A stretch of 52,653 nt of DNA, taken from contig JAJQBQ010000040.1 of the NCBI GenBank assembly GCA_021203205.1, positions 1 to 52,653 of the forward strand. The letters run 5' to 3'. Below are positions 25,053 to 33,231 of the stretch, piece by piece. The stretch comes from Lachnospiraceae bacterium. Its GTDB lineage: Bacteria > Bacillota > Clostridia > Lachnospirales > Lachnospiraceae. The notes under the pieces are model-generated. The model was given only the letters and a program-made list of their open reading frames with translations. It was not told the origin of the DNA and made no database searches. A program made the translations under genes and the position numbers. How positions within the stretch are numbered: the stretch's first letter is position 1; each line of letters begins with the position of its first letter.

Positions 25053-26135
25053 TTAGAATCGCTCCGCGCACACTTTTCCGCCGCCGACCACCAGATCTCC
25101 GTCATAGAGTGCAATCGTCTGCCCCGGGGTGATCGCCCGAACCGGTTTTAAAAACCGGCAGAACAGCCTGTCCTCCTCTGTCAGCCGAATTCTGCAGGGC
25201 GCTGCCTCATGGCGATAGCGTATTTTAGCCGTTACATCCATTTCATCCCCCACCTTCATCGGCGGAATCGCCATGAAGTTCAGATTCGTCGCGATGAGAG
25301 CCTCTCCAAATACCTCCTCCGCCGTGCCCAGCACCACTTCATTTGTCTGCGGGCGGAGCTCCTTCACAAAAAGCGGGTGACCGGCGGCGATGCCAAGCCC
25401 TTTCCGCTGCCCGATCGTGTAGTGGACGAGGCCACGATGTCTTCCCAGCACATTTCCCTTTGCATCCACATAATTTCCGGGTTCAGAGCTTTCCCCGGTG
25501 TATTTTTCAATAAACCCCGCATAGTCATGGTTGCTGACGAAACAGATATCCTGACTGTCCGGCTTGTCCGCAACCTCGAGACCGATCTCGGCGGCAATCT
25601 GACGCACTTCGCTCTTTGTGTGGTTGCCGATCGGCATCCGTGTGTGGGCAAGCTGCTCCTGATTCAGGCCGCACAGCACGTAGGTCTGGTCTTTTTCGAC
25701 ACATGCGGACTTTCGCAGTGTCCACCGTCCACTCGCAAGGCGCTCCACATTTGCGTAGTGCCCGGTGGCTATGTAGTCTGCACCGAGTGCCATCGACTTT
25801 TTCAGCAGCGCATCCCATTTAATACAGGTGTTGCAGACAACGCAGGGATTCGGTGTCCGCGCATTGCGGTATTCCTCCACAAAATAGCGGATAACCTTCT
25901 CCTCGAAAACTTCCCGAAAATTCATCACATAATGCGGTATTCCCAGCCGGTCTGCCACTTCTCTGGCGTCCTCGGCGGCGCTAAGGCCGCAGCAGCCGCC
26001 ATCCTCGCCTTCCGCTTCTTTCGGCCAGATCTCCATTGTGACGCCGATCACGTCGTAACCCTCTTCTTTGAGCAGGTATGCAGCCACCGAGGAATCCACC
26101 CCGCCGGACATACCCACAACCACTTTCTTTTTCAT
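25053..26135 (-). CDS. mnmA: tRNA-specific 2-thiouridylase
   Basis: MnmA thiolates U34 of Lys, Glu and Gln tRNAs using sulfur passed from a cysteine desulfurase. The 360-residue product begins MKKKVVVGMSGGVDSSVAAY (PP-loop ATP site), has the catalytic first Cys in NPCVVCNTCIKWD, the second in DSQDICFVSNHDYAGF, and the tRNA-binding C-terminal beta barrel ending VARAITPGQTIALYDGD-like VRAITPGQTIALYDGD. Length matches the family. A cysteine desulfurase lies two genes upstream (27582-28712), separated by an unknown gene, which fits sulfur supply. Confidence 0.97.
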   Translation of the reverse strand: MKKKVVVGMSGGVDSSVAAYLLKEEGYDVIGVTMEIWPKEAEGEDGGCCGLSAAEDAREVADRLGIPHYVMNFREVFEEKVIRYFVEEYRNARTPNPCVVCNTCIKWDALLKKSMALGADYIATGHYANVERLASGRWTLRKSACVEKDQTYVLCGLNQEQLAHTRMPIGNHTKSEVRQIAAEIGLEVADKPDSQDICFVSNHDYAGFIEKYTGESSEPGNYVDAKGNVLGRHRGLVHYTIGQRKGLGIAAGHPLFVKELRPQTNEVVLGTAEEVFGEALIATNLNFMAIPPMKVGDEMDVTAKIRYRHEAAPCRIRLTEEDRLFCRFLKPVRAITPGQTIALYDGDLVVGGGKVCAERF

Positions 26136-26281
26136 GAATATACTCCACTTTCAGGATACATACGGCCGCATCAATACGGACTATAATATCCATATATAAG
26201 CCATATACCGGGAACTCGTCTGCCGTGACGATATGATCTCCGGTCTCTCCCGCAGCACCGTCCATGTCGCGCCAAATACGG

Positions 26282-27325
26282 TTACTGTGACGATACAATC
26301 CTGTACATTTCCTCCGTCGCCGCCTGAATACTGATCGCTTCTTCCTTCTGCTCCGTGAACAGATAAAAAGTTCTGTCGTAATACGGATAAATAAGCATCG
26401 TTCCTCTGTCCCCGGTTTCCGTCATTTTTCCCGGATAAACCGCCAGCGATTTCAGTGCGCCGGGGCTGCGGTGGTAACGCGAGCCGGCAGTTTCCAGCGT
26501 TATGCCGGTCATATCCACACGCAGACGGCCGTCGGCTGCAGGCGCGTCGGCTTTTCCTGTTTCGTCCGAAATTCCGAAGGTATGACAGTCACAGATTTCC
26601 ACCGGGATCTCCAGATTCAGTTCCGACTTCAGGAATTCCCGCAGCATGAGACGTTTTCGCTCCTGAAAATCCTCATCCTTTCGCCCCCGGAACTCCCCGG
26701 TTTTTTGTGAATTCGTTTTCTCCGAAAATAATTCCAAAACAGCAGCCCCGGTCTCGGCACCTGACATTTTTACAAGTTCTTCCGGCGTAAACAGAGGTCT
26801 CACATCCAGGAAAAAATGATCTCCCTCTTCCTCTCTCTCCTCCCGAAAAGTGACCGTACAAACCTGCATTTCCAGCTTTCGGCAGATTTGGGCGACGGCC
26901 TTCTCGTCCAGAAACGGCTCGCGGTCCATTCCTCTGGCATCCTCCGTCACCGGTAGCAGAATGCTTTTCCCCTCCCGCCGTGCGTCAAACAGCCGGCGTA
27001 TGAAACCGGGAGATACCCGGTAAGGTTCCCGAAAAATTTTCCGAAATTTTCTTAAGGCTTTCCTTGCCTCCTCCGGGGAACTCTCCCACTCTGCCCTCGA
27101 GATACAGAGGACATTCTTCTTCGGAGAAAACAGGGCGGCTTCCAGGAAAATGTCCGCCAGCGTCCGGTGCTCACACAGATACAGGCGCGGCAGCCATTTT
27201 CCCCGGCTGTCTTTCAGGTAATAGTCAAAACAGCAAACCGCCTTCTCTGCCTGAATTTTGGCACCTGTTTTCAGCGGTGCGACTGTTTTCTGTCTTATTG
27301 TTTCCGGTTCTTTTTTTCCATTCAT
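26282..27325 (-). CDS. Conserved-looking hypothetical protein between cysteine desulfurase and mnmA
   Basis: I do not recognise this 347-residue protein. It has no signal peptide or membrane helix. It is rich in Lys, Arg and Glu, with blocks such as WLPRLYLCEHRTLADIFLEAALF, an EEARKALRKFRKIFREPYRV helix, DHFFLDVRPLFTPEELVKMSG and a C-terminal MLIYPYYDRTFYLFTEQKEEAI. I chose the ATG at 27325 (GGAG upstream) because the longer frame starts inside the predicted -10 box at 27382-27387. Its place between two tRNA-thiolation genes suggests, but does not show, a link. Confidence 0.6.
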   Translation of the reverse strand: MNGKKEPETIRQKTVAPLKTGAKIQAEKAVCCFDYYLKDSRGKWLPRLYLCEHRTLADIFLEAALFSPKKNVLCISRAEWESSPEEARKALRKFRKIFREPYRVSPGFIRRLFDARREGKSILLPVTEDARGMDREPFLDEKAVAQICRKLEMQVCTVTFREEREEEGDHFFLDVRPLFTPEELVKMSGAETGAAVLELFSEKTNSQKTGEFRGRKDEDFQERKRLMLREFLKSELNLEIPVEICDCHTFGISDETGKADAPAADGRLRVDMTGITLETAGSRYHRSPGALKSLAVYPGKMTETGDRGTMLIYPYYDRTFYLFTEQKEEAISIQAATEEMYRIVSSQ

Positions 27326-27381
27326 GATGTACTGTTCTCCATAAACCGGGTAATACCGTACCTGCCCGTAACTAAGCGAAA

Positions 27382-27410
27382 ATTTTAGCACAGTTTTTAC
27401 ATTTTCGCAA
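27382..27410 (-). promoter_or_regulatory. Promoter of the hypothetical gene upstream of mnmA
   Basis: TTGCGA (27405-27410), 17-nt spacer, TAAAAT (27382-27387), minus strand. It lies just downstream of the MITE-like palindrome. Confidence 0.75.
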
Positions 27411-27426
27411 CCGAAACGTTACAGGG

Positions 27427-27541
27427 GACTGTCCGAAAACGAAAAACAGTTTCTCCGTTTCTACGACATGTTGTGTTCCGGAAGAACACGAAGCACATGT
27501 GTTGTATCCGAAGAAGCAGGGATGCGAGTTTTCGGACAGTC
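27427..27541. mobile_element. MITE-like 115-bp palindromic element
   Basis: The element is bounded by perfect 14-bp terminal inverted repeats, GACTGTCCGAAAAC (27427-27440) and GTTTTCGGACAGTC (27528-27541). The inside is also self-complementary: ACATG...GTGTTC-CGGAA-GAACAC...CATGT. It encodes no protein. The ends resemble those of insertion sequences, so a non-autonomous transposon is plausible; a composite terminator after the desulfurase gene is the alternative. No clear target duplication is visible. Confidence 0.6.
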
Positions 27542-27581
27542 TGACAGGAGTGCGTCATCGGAACGCTACGGAGGGAAAGCG

Positions 27582-28712
27582 TCACAGTGATTTCAGCACC
27601 TCCAGCGCCTCATCCACCTCCTCCGGCGTATTTTCCGGCCCGAAGGTAAAGCGCAGCGCGGCGTAATCCGCTTCCTCCGGGTACCCCATAGCCAGCAGTA
27701 CATGCGATATTTTCTTCCGGCCGGTCGAACAGGCCGATCCCGTGGATGCCATGATGCCGCGCTCATCCAGCGCACGGATACATTCGATGCCGTTTGAAGC
27801 CGGGATGGTGATGTGGGCGTTGCCGCTGAGCCTGTTTTCCGCAGATCCGGTGAGTGTTGCCCCCGGGATTTCTTTCAGCGCACGTCTCACAAAATAATCC
27901 CGGATGCGCCGCTCACTTCGATTCCATCTTTCCCGGTTTCTGTTCCACTGCGAAGCGGCCGCCGCCATGCCCACGATGCCCGGAACATTTGTGGTGCCGG
28001 AGCGCATGCCGCTTTCCTGCCCTCCTCCGAAGATCAGAGGGCCGAAGGGCACCTGCCGGTTTACATACAGCGCACCGATGCCTTTCGGTCCGCCGAATTT
28101 GTGCCCGCTGATGCTCATAAGATCAATGCCCATGCTTTCCGGGAAGATCGAAATCTGCCCGAAAGCCTGCACCGCATCCACGTGAAAAAGAATGCCGGCG
28201 GCCGCCGCCACGCGCCCGATGGCCCGGACCGGCTCTATGGTGCCTACTTCATTGTTTGCGTACATGACCGAAATCAGCACCGTCTCGGCGGTAATTGCAT
28301 TCTTCACATCCTCCACCGAGACCACCCCACGGTGATCGACCGGCAAATACGTCACCCGGCATCCCTGCTTTTCCAGATATTTACAGGTATTTAATACCGC
28401 AGGATGCTCGATCTGTGTGGTGATGATATGGTTTCCCCGCTTCTTTTCCAGTTCCACGGCTCCCCGGATGGCCCAGTTATCGCTTTCCGTTCCACCCGAA
28501 GTAAAAAAGATTTCCTCCGGCCTTGCACGCATAAAATATGCCATCTGTCCCCTGGCATTCTCCACCGCTTCCCGGCACTTTGCGGCAGGCGTATAACCGC
28601 TCGCAGGATTTTCAAAGTCCTCCCCCAGAAACGGTTCCATGGCGGCTTTCGCTTCCTTTAACAGCGGGGCCGTCGCGGCGTGGTCGAAATATATTTTTTT
28701 CTCATACTTCAT
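27582..28712 (-). CDS. Cysteine desulfurase (NifS/IscS family)
   Basis: This PLP enzyme takes sulfur from cysteine for Fe-S clusters and tRNA thiolation. The 376-residue product begins KKIYFDHAATAPLLKEAKAA, has FTSGGTESDNWAIRGAVE, HVDAVQAFGQ, the PLP lysine in ISGHKFGGPKGIGALYV, and the active-site loop ASTGSACSTGRKKISHV with the persulfide Cys. The short loop fits the NifS/IscS group I. With mnmA two genes on, its likely client is tRNA 2-thiouridine synthesis. A short MITE-like palindrome follows the gene. Confidence 0.94.
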   Translation of the reverse strand: MKYEKKIYFDHAATAPLLKEAKAAMEPFLGEDFENPASGYTPAAKCREAVENARGQMAYFMRARPEEIFFTSGGTESDNWAIRGAVELEKKRGNHIITTQIEHPAVLNTCKYLEKQGCRVTYLPVDHRGVVSVEDVKNAITAETVLISVMYANNEVGTIEPVRAIGRVAAAAGILFHVDAVQAFGQISIFPESMGIDLMSISGHKFGGPKGIGALYVNRQVPFGPLIFGGGQESGMRSGTTNVPGIVGMAAAASQWNRNRERWNRSERRIRDYFVRRALKEIPGATLTGSAENRLSGNAHITIPASNGIECIRALDERGIMASTGSACSTGRKKISHVLLAMGYPEEADYAALRFTFGPENTPEEVDEALEVLKSL

Positions 28713-28860
28713 GGTTTATTCCTTTCCCCGATACGCTTCTTAGCTGCCGTTTCCGTTTACAGACGCAATGCGCTGCCGTTCCTGACAGCCTTTCTCATAT
28801 TTTGGCGAATTGGATAATAAAATGATATGTAGCATTTCCGAATCGGAGCCTGTACAAACC

Positions 28861-30189
28861 ATGAAAAAACTGTCTCCTCTGCTTCTCGGCACATTTCTCC
28901 TGACCGCAGCCGGGCTGTTTTCCCGCTTTCTGGGTTTTTTCTACCGTATTTGGCTTGCCAGAGTGATCGGGGAGACCAGTCTGGGCCTGTTTCAGATGAT
29001 TTTCCCGGTCTTTGGCCTCGCGCTCTCGCTCTGTACTTCCGGCACTCAGACGGCCATTTTGCGTTTTACCGCAGAAACGCTGGCAGCCGGTGATCAGCAG
29101 AAGGCTCTGCGATATCTTTTCGCAGGTCTCCTCTCTTCCCTCACACTTTCTGTCCTCACCGGACTGCTTCTATACCGGGAGGCGGATTTTCTGGCTGTGC
29201 AAATTTTAAATGTGCCGGAATGTGCCGCTCTCTTCCCTGTTTTCGCGCTTCTGCTTCCGCCTGCCGCGGTTCATGCCTGTATTTCCGGCTACTATCTCGG
29301 TCGAAAAAACGCAACCGTTTCCGCCGGTTCACAGCTGACGGAGCAATTCGTCCGCATTCTTGTCACATTGCTTGCTTATCAGCTGTTTCTTTCCCGTTCT
29401 CTTGCGCCGGATGCTCTCCTCCCGGTCATCGGTCTGGTCGGCGGGGAAGCGGCCTCTTTTCTGTTCGTGACATGTGCCATAACCGCAACCTTACATCATA
29501 TGAAATCCGCCCGTTTTTTCCCCGCATCTTTTTCGGAGTACCGCAGCATTTTCAAAAACCTGTCAGCCGCAGCCTGTCCCCTTACCCTGCAGCGGACTCT
29601 GACCGGTGTTCTCGGCAGTCTGGAGGCTGTTCTTCTGCCCCTCGCCCTCCAGGACTGGGGACTGACCAGAGATGCCGCCCTCGGCATCTACGGGATCTTC
29701 AGCGGCATGGCGATGCCCTGCATTCTCTTTCCCTCCGCCGTCACAAACTCCATGTCTGCGATGCTGATGCCGCTGGTGGCGGAGGCGAATGTAAGCCGGA
29801 ACAGCCGCCGGCTCCGCTCCATAACGCAAAATACCGCAGCACTTTCCGCTGCGGTTGGTATTGTGTGCTTTTTTCTGTTTCTCCTGTTCGGGAAATTGAT
29901 CGGAACCTGTATCCTTGGAAATGAAACCGCGGGCGATTACCTCTGTGTGCTCGCCTGGATCTGCCCGTTTTTCTATGTAAACACAACGCTCGGCAGTATC
30001 CTAAATGGCCTCGGCCGATCCGGCCTTTTCTTCGCCGTAAGCATTCTCTGCTCCGGCCTTCGGCTGACCTGTGTTCTGATTCTGGTGCCCGCCATGGGCA
30101 TACACGGACATCTTCTGGGGATGCTCATCTCCACCATTCTGCAGACTTTGCTGAACGGGTGGGCGGTCAGCCGCGCAGCCCGGGTATGA
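28861..30189 (+). CDS. SpoVB/MurJ-like polysaccharide flippase (MOP superfamily)
   Basis: Members of this family flip lipid-linked sugars across the membrane; SpoVB acts in spore cortex synthesis. The 442-residue product is almost entirely hydrophobic with about 12-14 predicted helices. It begins MKKLSPLLLGTFLLTAAGLFSRFLGFFYRIWLARVIG-type sequence (GLFSRFLGFFYRI), and has GLFQMIFPVFGLALSLCTSG and late VLGSLEAVLLPLALQ and LCVLAWICPFFYVNTTLGSILNGLGRSG blocks typical of SpoVB-like proteins. The start at 28861 follows GGAG by 12 nt; a TTG at 28810 would add 17 polar residues. It is divergent from the desulfurase and convergent with panD. SpoVB proper is somewhat longer, so I leave the symbol empty. 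Confidence 0.8.
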   Translation: MKKLSPLLLGTFLLTAAGLFSRFLGFFYRIWLARVIGETSLGLFQMIFPVFGLALSLCTSGTQTAILRFTAETLAAGDQQKALRYLFAGLLSSLTLSVLTGLLLYREADFLAVQILNVPECAALFPVFALLLPPAAVHACISGYYLGRKNATVSAGSQLTEQFVRILVTLLAYQLFLSRSLAPDALLPVIGLVGGEAASFLFVTCAITATLHHMKSARFFPASFSEYRSIFKNLSAAACPLTLQRTLTGVLGSLEAVLLPLALQDWGLTRDAALGIYGIFSGMAMPCILFPSAVTNSMSAMLMPLVAEANVSRNSRRLRSITQNTAALSAAVGIVCFFLFLLFGKLIGTCILGNETAGDYLCVLAWICPFFYVNTTLGSILNGLGRSGLFFAVSILCSGLRLTCVLILVPAMGIHGHLLGMLISTILQTLLNGWAVSRAARV

Positions 30190-30216
30190 ACGCGGTCGGG
30201 CACAAAGAGCCGGGTG

Positions 30217-30600
30217 TCACCCCAGCTCTCCGTGTTTTTCATATTTCGCGATGCGCACGATTTCATTCTGCTCATCCACAAAAACCACATCCGGATGCCA
30301 GTCTTTCGCCTCCGCGGCATCCAGATCCGCAAATGTCATGATGATCACATGGTCATGAATATTTACCTGTCTGGCTGCGGCACCGTTTAAGCAGATCACA
30401 CCGGAATTCGGCTCCCCGGCCAGCGTGTAAGTCCAGAGCCGGTTGCCGTTTTCCACGTCGGCCACCAGCACCTTTTCATATTCCAGGATTCCCGCCGCCT
30501 CCATCAGGCTTGCGTCAATCGTGATACTTCCCACATAGTCCGTCTCCGCCTGCGTCACCACTGCGCGATGGATCTTGGACTTCAGCATAGATACGTTCAT
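30217..30600 (-). CDS. panD: Aspartate 1-decarboxylase proenzyme
   Basis: PanD makes beta-alanine for pantothenate and CoA synthesis; it cleaves itself to form a pyruvoyl group. The 127-residue product has [20 protein letters not shown] then SITID: the Gly-Ser bond in YVGSITID is the self-cleavage site, and [23 protein letters not shown] contains the conserved Tyr and NGAAA loop. Length matches E. coli PanD. It has its own promoter, and no panB or panC is nearby. Confidence 0.95.
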   Translation of the reverse strand: MNVSMLKSKIHRAVVTQAETDYVGSITIDASLMEAAGILEYEKVLVADVENGNRLWTYTLAGEPNSGVICLNGAAARQVNIHDHVIIMTFADLDAAEAKDWHPDVVFVDEQNEIVRIAKYEKHGELG

Positions 30601-30641
30601 ATCTTTCCGCCTCCGATCTTTTCGATTGTATCCAACGCTAA

Positions 30642-30670
30642 CTTATACAACCAAAAACCGTACCTGTCAA
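30642..30670 (-). promoter_or_regulatory. panD promoter
   Basis: TTGACA (30665-30670), 17-nt spacer, TATAAG (30642-30647), minus strand, ~35 nt leader. Confidence 0.83.
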
Positions 30671-30762
30671 TGTTTTTCTTTGGAAGCAACTCTGACAGGC
30701 GCACCCTGTGCAGTAATTCCGCATGTCTCCGGCTGCAGGCACAGCCGGTATTTCCCGATATT

Positions 30763-33084
30763 TTAATCCAGCTCCGCCAGATAAGAATAATAGTCCGTCG
30801 TAACGATCAGCCCCGCTGATTTCCAGCGCTGCTTCACGATCTCCTTCACGCTTTCCAGATATTCCTCCGTGATTTCGGCACCGTTTAATGCCTTATACTG
30901 GCCGGTCGAAGTGTTGTAAATACAGTAATCTGTCGCAAAACCCTTATCCGAGAAAATGACGAGCCCCGGTTCATCGGACAGAATGTCATTTCCCGTATAT
31001 AGCCTGGAGTCGTACTCGATTCCCATCAGGTTACAGAGTGTCGGGGCGATATCTATGGAGGAGCAGGCCTTGGTTACGTAGACCGGTTCTTCCATGGAAG
31101 CACTCCACAGGATCAGATTGCTCTTGTAGAGACCGTACCAGTTTACCTCATCACCGATCTCCGCCGTCAGTTCTTCTTCCAGCGCATAAGGATAGTGATC
31201 CGCCGCGAGAGCGATGACCGTATGATCGAGCTCACCGGCCTCTTCCAGCGTTTCCAGTACATATTCCAGTGCCAGGTCGAGTTCTTTCTGGGCGGCGAGA
31301 TAAGCCTTCAGGGACTCCGACAAATCCAGATCTTCCACGTAGGATTTATTCTTCGATGACATGGAATTTCCGATCCAGGTATAATTCATATGACCGCTGA
31401 CCGTCATGTAATAGGCGTGAAACGGTTCTTCGTCTATGTATTCGCTTAAGGTCAGCTGCATCATTTCCAGATCCGATTCCGGCCAGGTCGCCGTCACATC
31501 GAGCCCGTTGCCCAGCCCCTTGTATACGTAACCCATGTTCGGGTGCGTCAGATCATGCTTGTAATAACTGTATGTATGGTTGTGGTAAGCCAGCGTCAGG
31601 TAGCCGAGTTTTCCCAGAAGGTTTCCGAAGCAAAGCGCCATGTCATTTTTGCCGTCGGCGGCTGTTCCGTTTTTTACGGTGGACTGGAAGGTGCCGCTGC
31701 CCTGGCCGTTGGGCAGAAGGCCGGTGCAGAGCATATACTCTCCGTCGCTGGTGTTGTTGAATCCGGGATTATAAAAATTTTCAAACACAAATCCGGTGTT
31801 TACCAGCTTATAGAGCGTCGGCGTCACTTCTTCATCTACAGCCCACGGAGAAAAGGATTCCGCACAAATGAGAATCAGATTGTACCCCTCAAACAGTCCC
31901 GTATATTCATTTTGCTTTGTGGGCGTGGAACTTGCCATATATTCGTGCAGCCACTTTACGTCCGAATCCGATTCGCTTTCCGCATACGCTTCAAAGTCGA
32001 TATCCAGCACATTGTACTTTACTTCTTCCGCTTCTGTCGTTGTCTCTTCCTCGGATGTTGTCTCCTCCGTGCAGGCTTCCGTCCCGTTTTCACCGGTCGC
32101 ATCTTCCCCATCGGAAGATGTACTGCCGTCTTCACCGGAAGAAGTCCCGTCTTCCGTGTCATCGCTGCTTCCCGGCGTAAGATCCGCCAGGTTTACCGCA
32201 TCTGATTCGACATCTCCCGATGAGCTCCCTCCGGCCAGAGACGCCAGATCCAGCCGCGTTGAGATCAGAAATCCAAGTTTCTCAAAGGATAAATCTTTTA
32301 CCCACTCCGAATGATACAGATACCAGGCGCTGTAATCGCTCTTTCCGCTTAATGGCAGCAGACACAGCATGAGCAGATACAAAACCAGAGCCGACACAAA
32401 GAACACCCCGGTCCAGGCCGGTGTTTTTCTGTGAAACATACCTGTGCGGATGACTCTTTCCATGTGCAGATAAATACCATAAGCCAAAAGCGGCAGCAAA
32501 AGCAGAAGAACGCCGAAAATATTCCGGTAAATTGCGTCAAAAATCGTTCCGGTAAATTCAGACAGCGCCTCTCCGCCACCGCCGTGCACTACGATAGAGT
32601 AGGACAAAAAGGTCTTGAATATCTTATAATAAATGTACTGCACACCGTAAAACAGACATAACAGACTCTGGCACACCCATCCGACGATGCGGCGCACCCT
32701 CGTTCTTCCAAGATTTGTGAGCCCCGACAGAAGAAAGCCCAGCGATGCTGCGGCAAACAATCCCCAGAGCATACCGGAAGTCACCTTTTGAAACACCAAA
32801 AGGCCAAAAACAACTTCCATGTAAATACACATCGGAACAAAATACATGGATTTTGTCACAAAACAGCCGTGTTTTCGTCGGACTCCCGCACTTCGTTTTT
32901 CCGCGACAGAACCCGTCCGCCTTCTTTTGTTACCGTTTGTATTTCTTTTTCTGCTTTCTGTTGCAGAGCTTCGTCTTCTTCTGTTTCCCGTCACGGACCT
33001 CTGTCTTTCTCTGCTTTCTGTCACAGAACTTCGTCTTCTTCTGTTTCCCGCCACGGATCCCTGTCTTTCTCTGCTTTCTGACAT
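30763..33084 (-). CDS. LTA synthase-like sulfatase-family membrane protein
   Basis: LTA synthase-type enzymes transfer glycerol phosphate to cell-wall or membrane polymers outside the cell. The 773-residue product has an odd N-terminus of ~70 residues made of basic repeats (SESRERQ, GNRRRRSS), then about five membrane helices to ~270 (MYFVPMCIYMEVVFGLLVFQ onward), an acidic Ser/Thr/Glu linker (~290-350), and an extracellular alkaline-phosphatase/sulfatase domain: LILICAESFSPWAV, FNNTSDGEYMLCTGLLP with the likely nucleophile Thr, VSGHMNYTW and VIALAADHYPYALE with metal ligands. The actual polymer is unknown; the family also includes phosphoethanolamine or phosphoglycerol transferases. Confidence 0.88.
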   Translation of the reverse strand: MSESRERQGSVAGNRRRRSSVTESRERQRSVTGNRRRRSSATESRKRNTNGNKRRRTGSVAEKRSAGVRRKHGCFVTKSMYFVPMCIYMEVVFGLLVFQKVTSGMLWGLFAAASLGFLLSGLTNLGRTRVRRIVGWVCQSLLCLFYGVQYIYYKIFKTFLSYSIVVHGGGGEALSEFTGTIFDAIYRNIFGVLLLLLPLLAYGIYLHMERVIRTGMFHRKTPAWTGVFFVSALVLYLLMLCLLPLSGKSDYSAWYLYHSEWVKDLSFEKLGFLISTRLDLASLAGGSSSGDVESDAVNLADLTPGSSDDTEDGTSSGEDGSTSSDGEDATGENGTEACTEETTSEEETTTEAEEVKYNVLDIDFEAYAESESDSDVKWLHEYMASSTPTKQNEYTGLFEGYNLILICAESFSPWAVDEEVTPTLYKLVNTGFVFENFYNPGFNNTSDGEYMLCTGLLPNGQGSGTFQSTVKNGTAADGKNDMALCFGNLLGKLGYLTLAYHNHTYSYYKHDLTHPNMGYVYKGLGNGLDVTATWPESDLEMMQLTLSEYIDEEPFHAYYMTVSGHMNYTWIGNSMSSKNKSYVEDLDLSESLKAYLAAQKELDLALEYVLETLEEAGELDHTVIALAADHYPYALEEELTAEIGDEVNWYGLYKSNLILWSASMEEPVYVTKACSSIDIAPTLCNLMGIEYDSRLYTGNDILSDEPGLVIFSDKGFATDYCIYNTSTGQYKALNGAEITEEYLESVKEIVKQRWKSAGLIVTTDYYSYLAELD
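32920..33084 (-). repeat. 60-bp tandem repeats encoding basic N-terminus of the sulfatase
   Basis: Two near-identical 60-bp units (33025-33084 and 32965-33024) and a degenerate third encode ESRERQ-SV-GNRRRRSS. They lie at the very start of the gene. Confidence 0.85.
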
Positions 33085-33231
33085 AGTTTCCAGTCTTCTT
33101 TCTCCCGAAGTGACTCCGGGCTTTCCGGCAGCTCAAAATCTGACACCTCGGGTTTCTAAAATGATAACAGAGTATACTCCCGACTTGTGTCAAAGATGTA
33201 AATTCGGTTTTTCACTTTCGTTACAGTTTAT

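Noticed and set aside
27397-27585. Short frame across the MITE-like palindrome
   Set aside because: The palindrome explains the sequence and there is no start signal.
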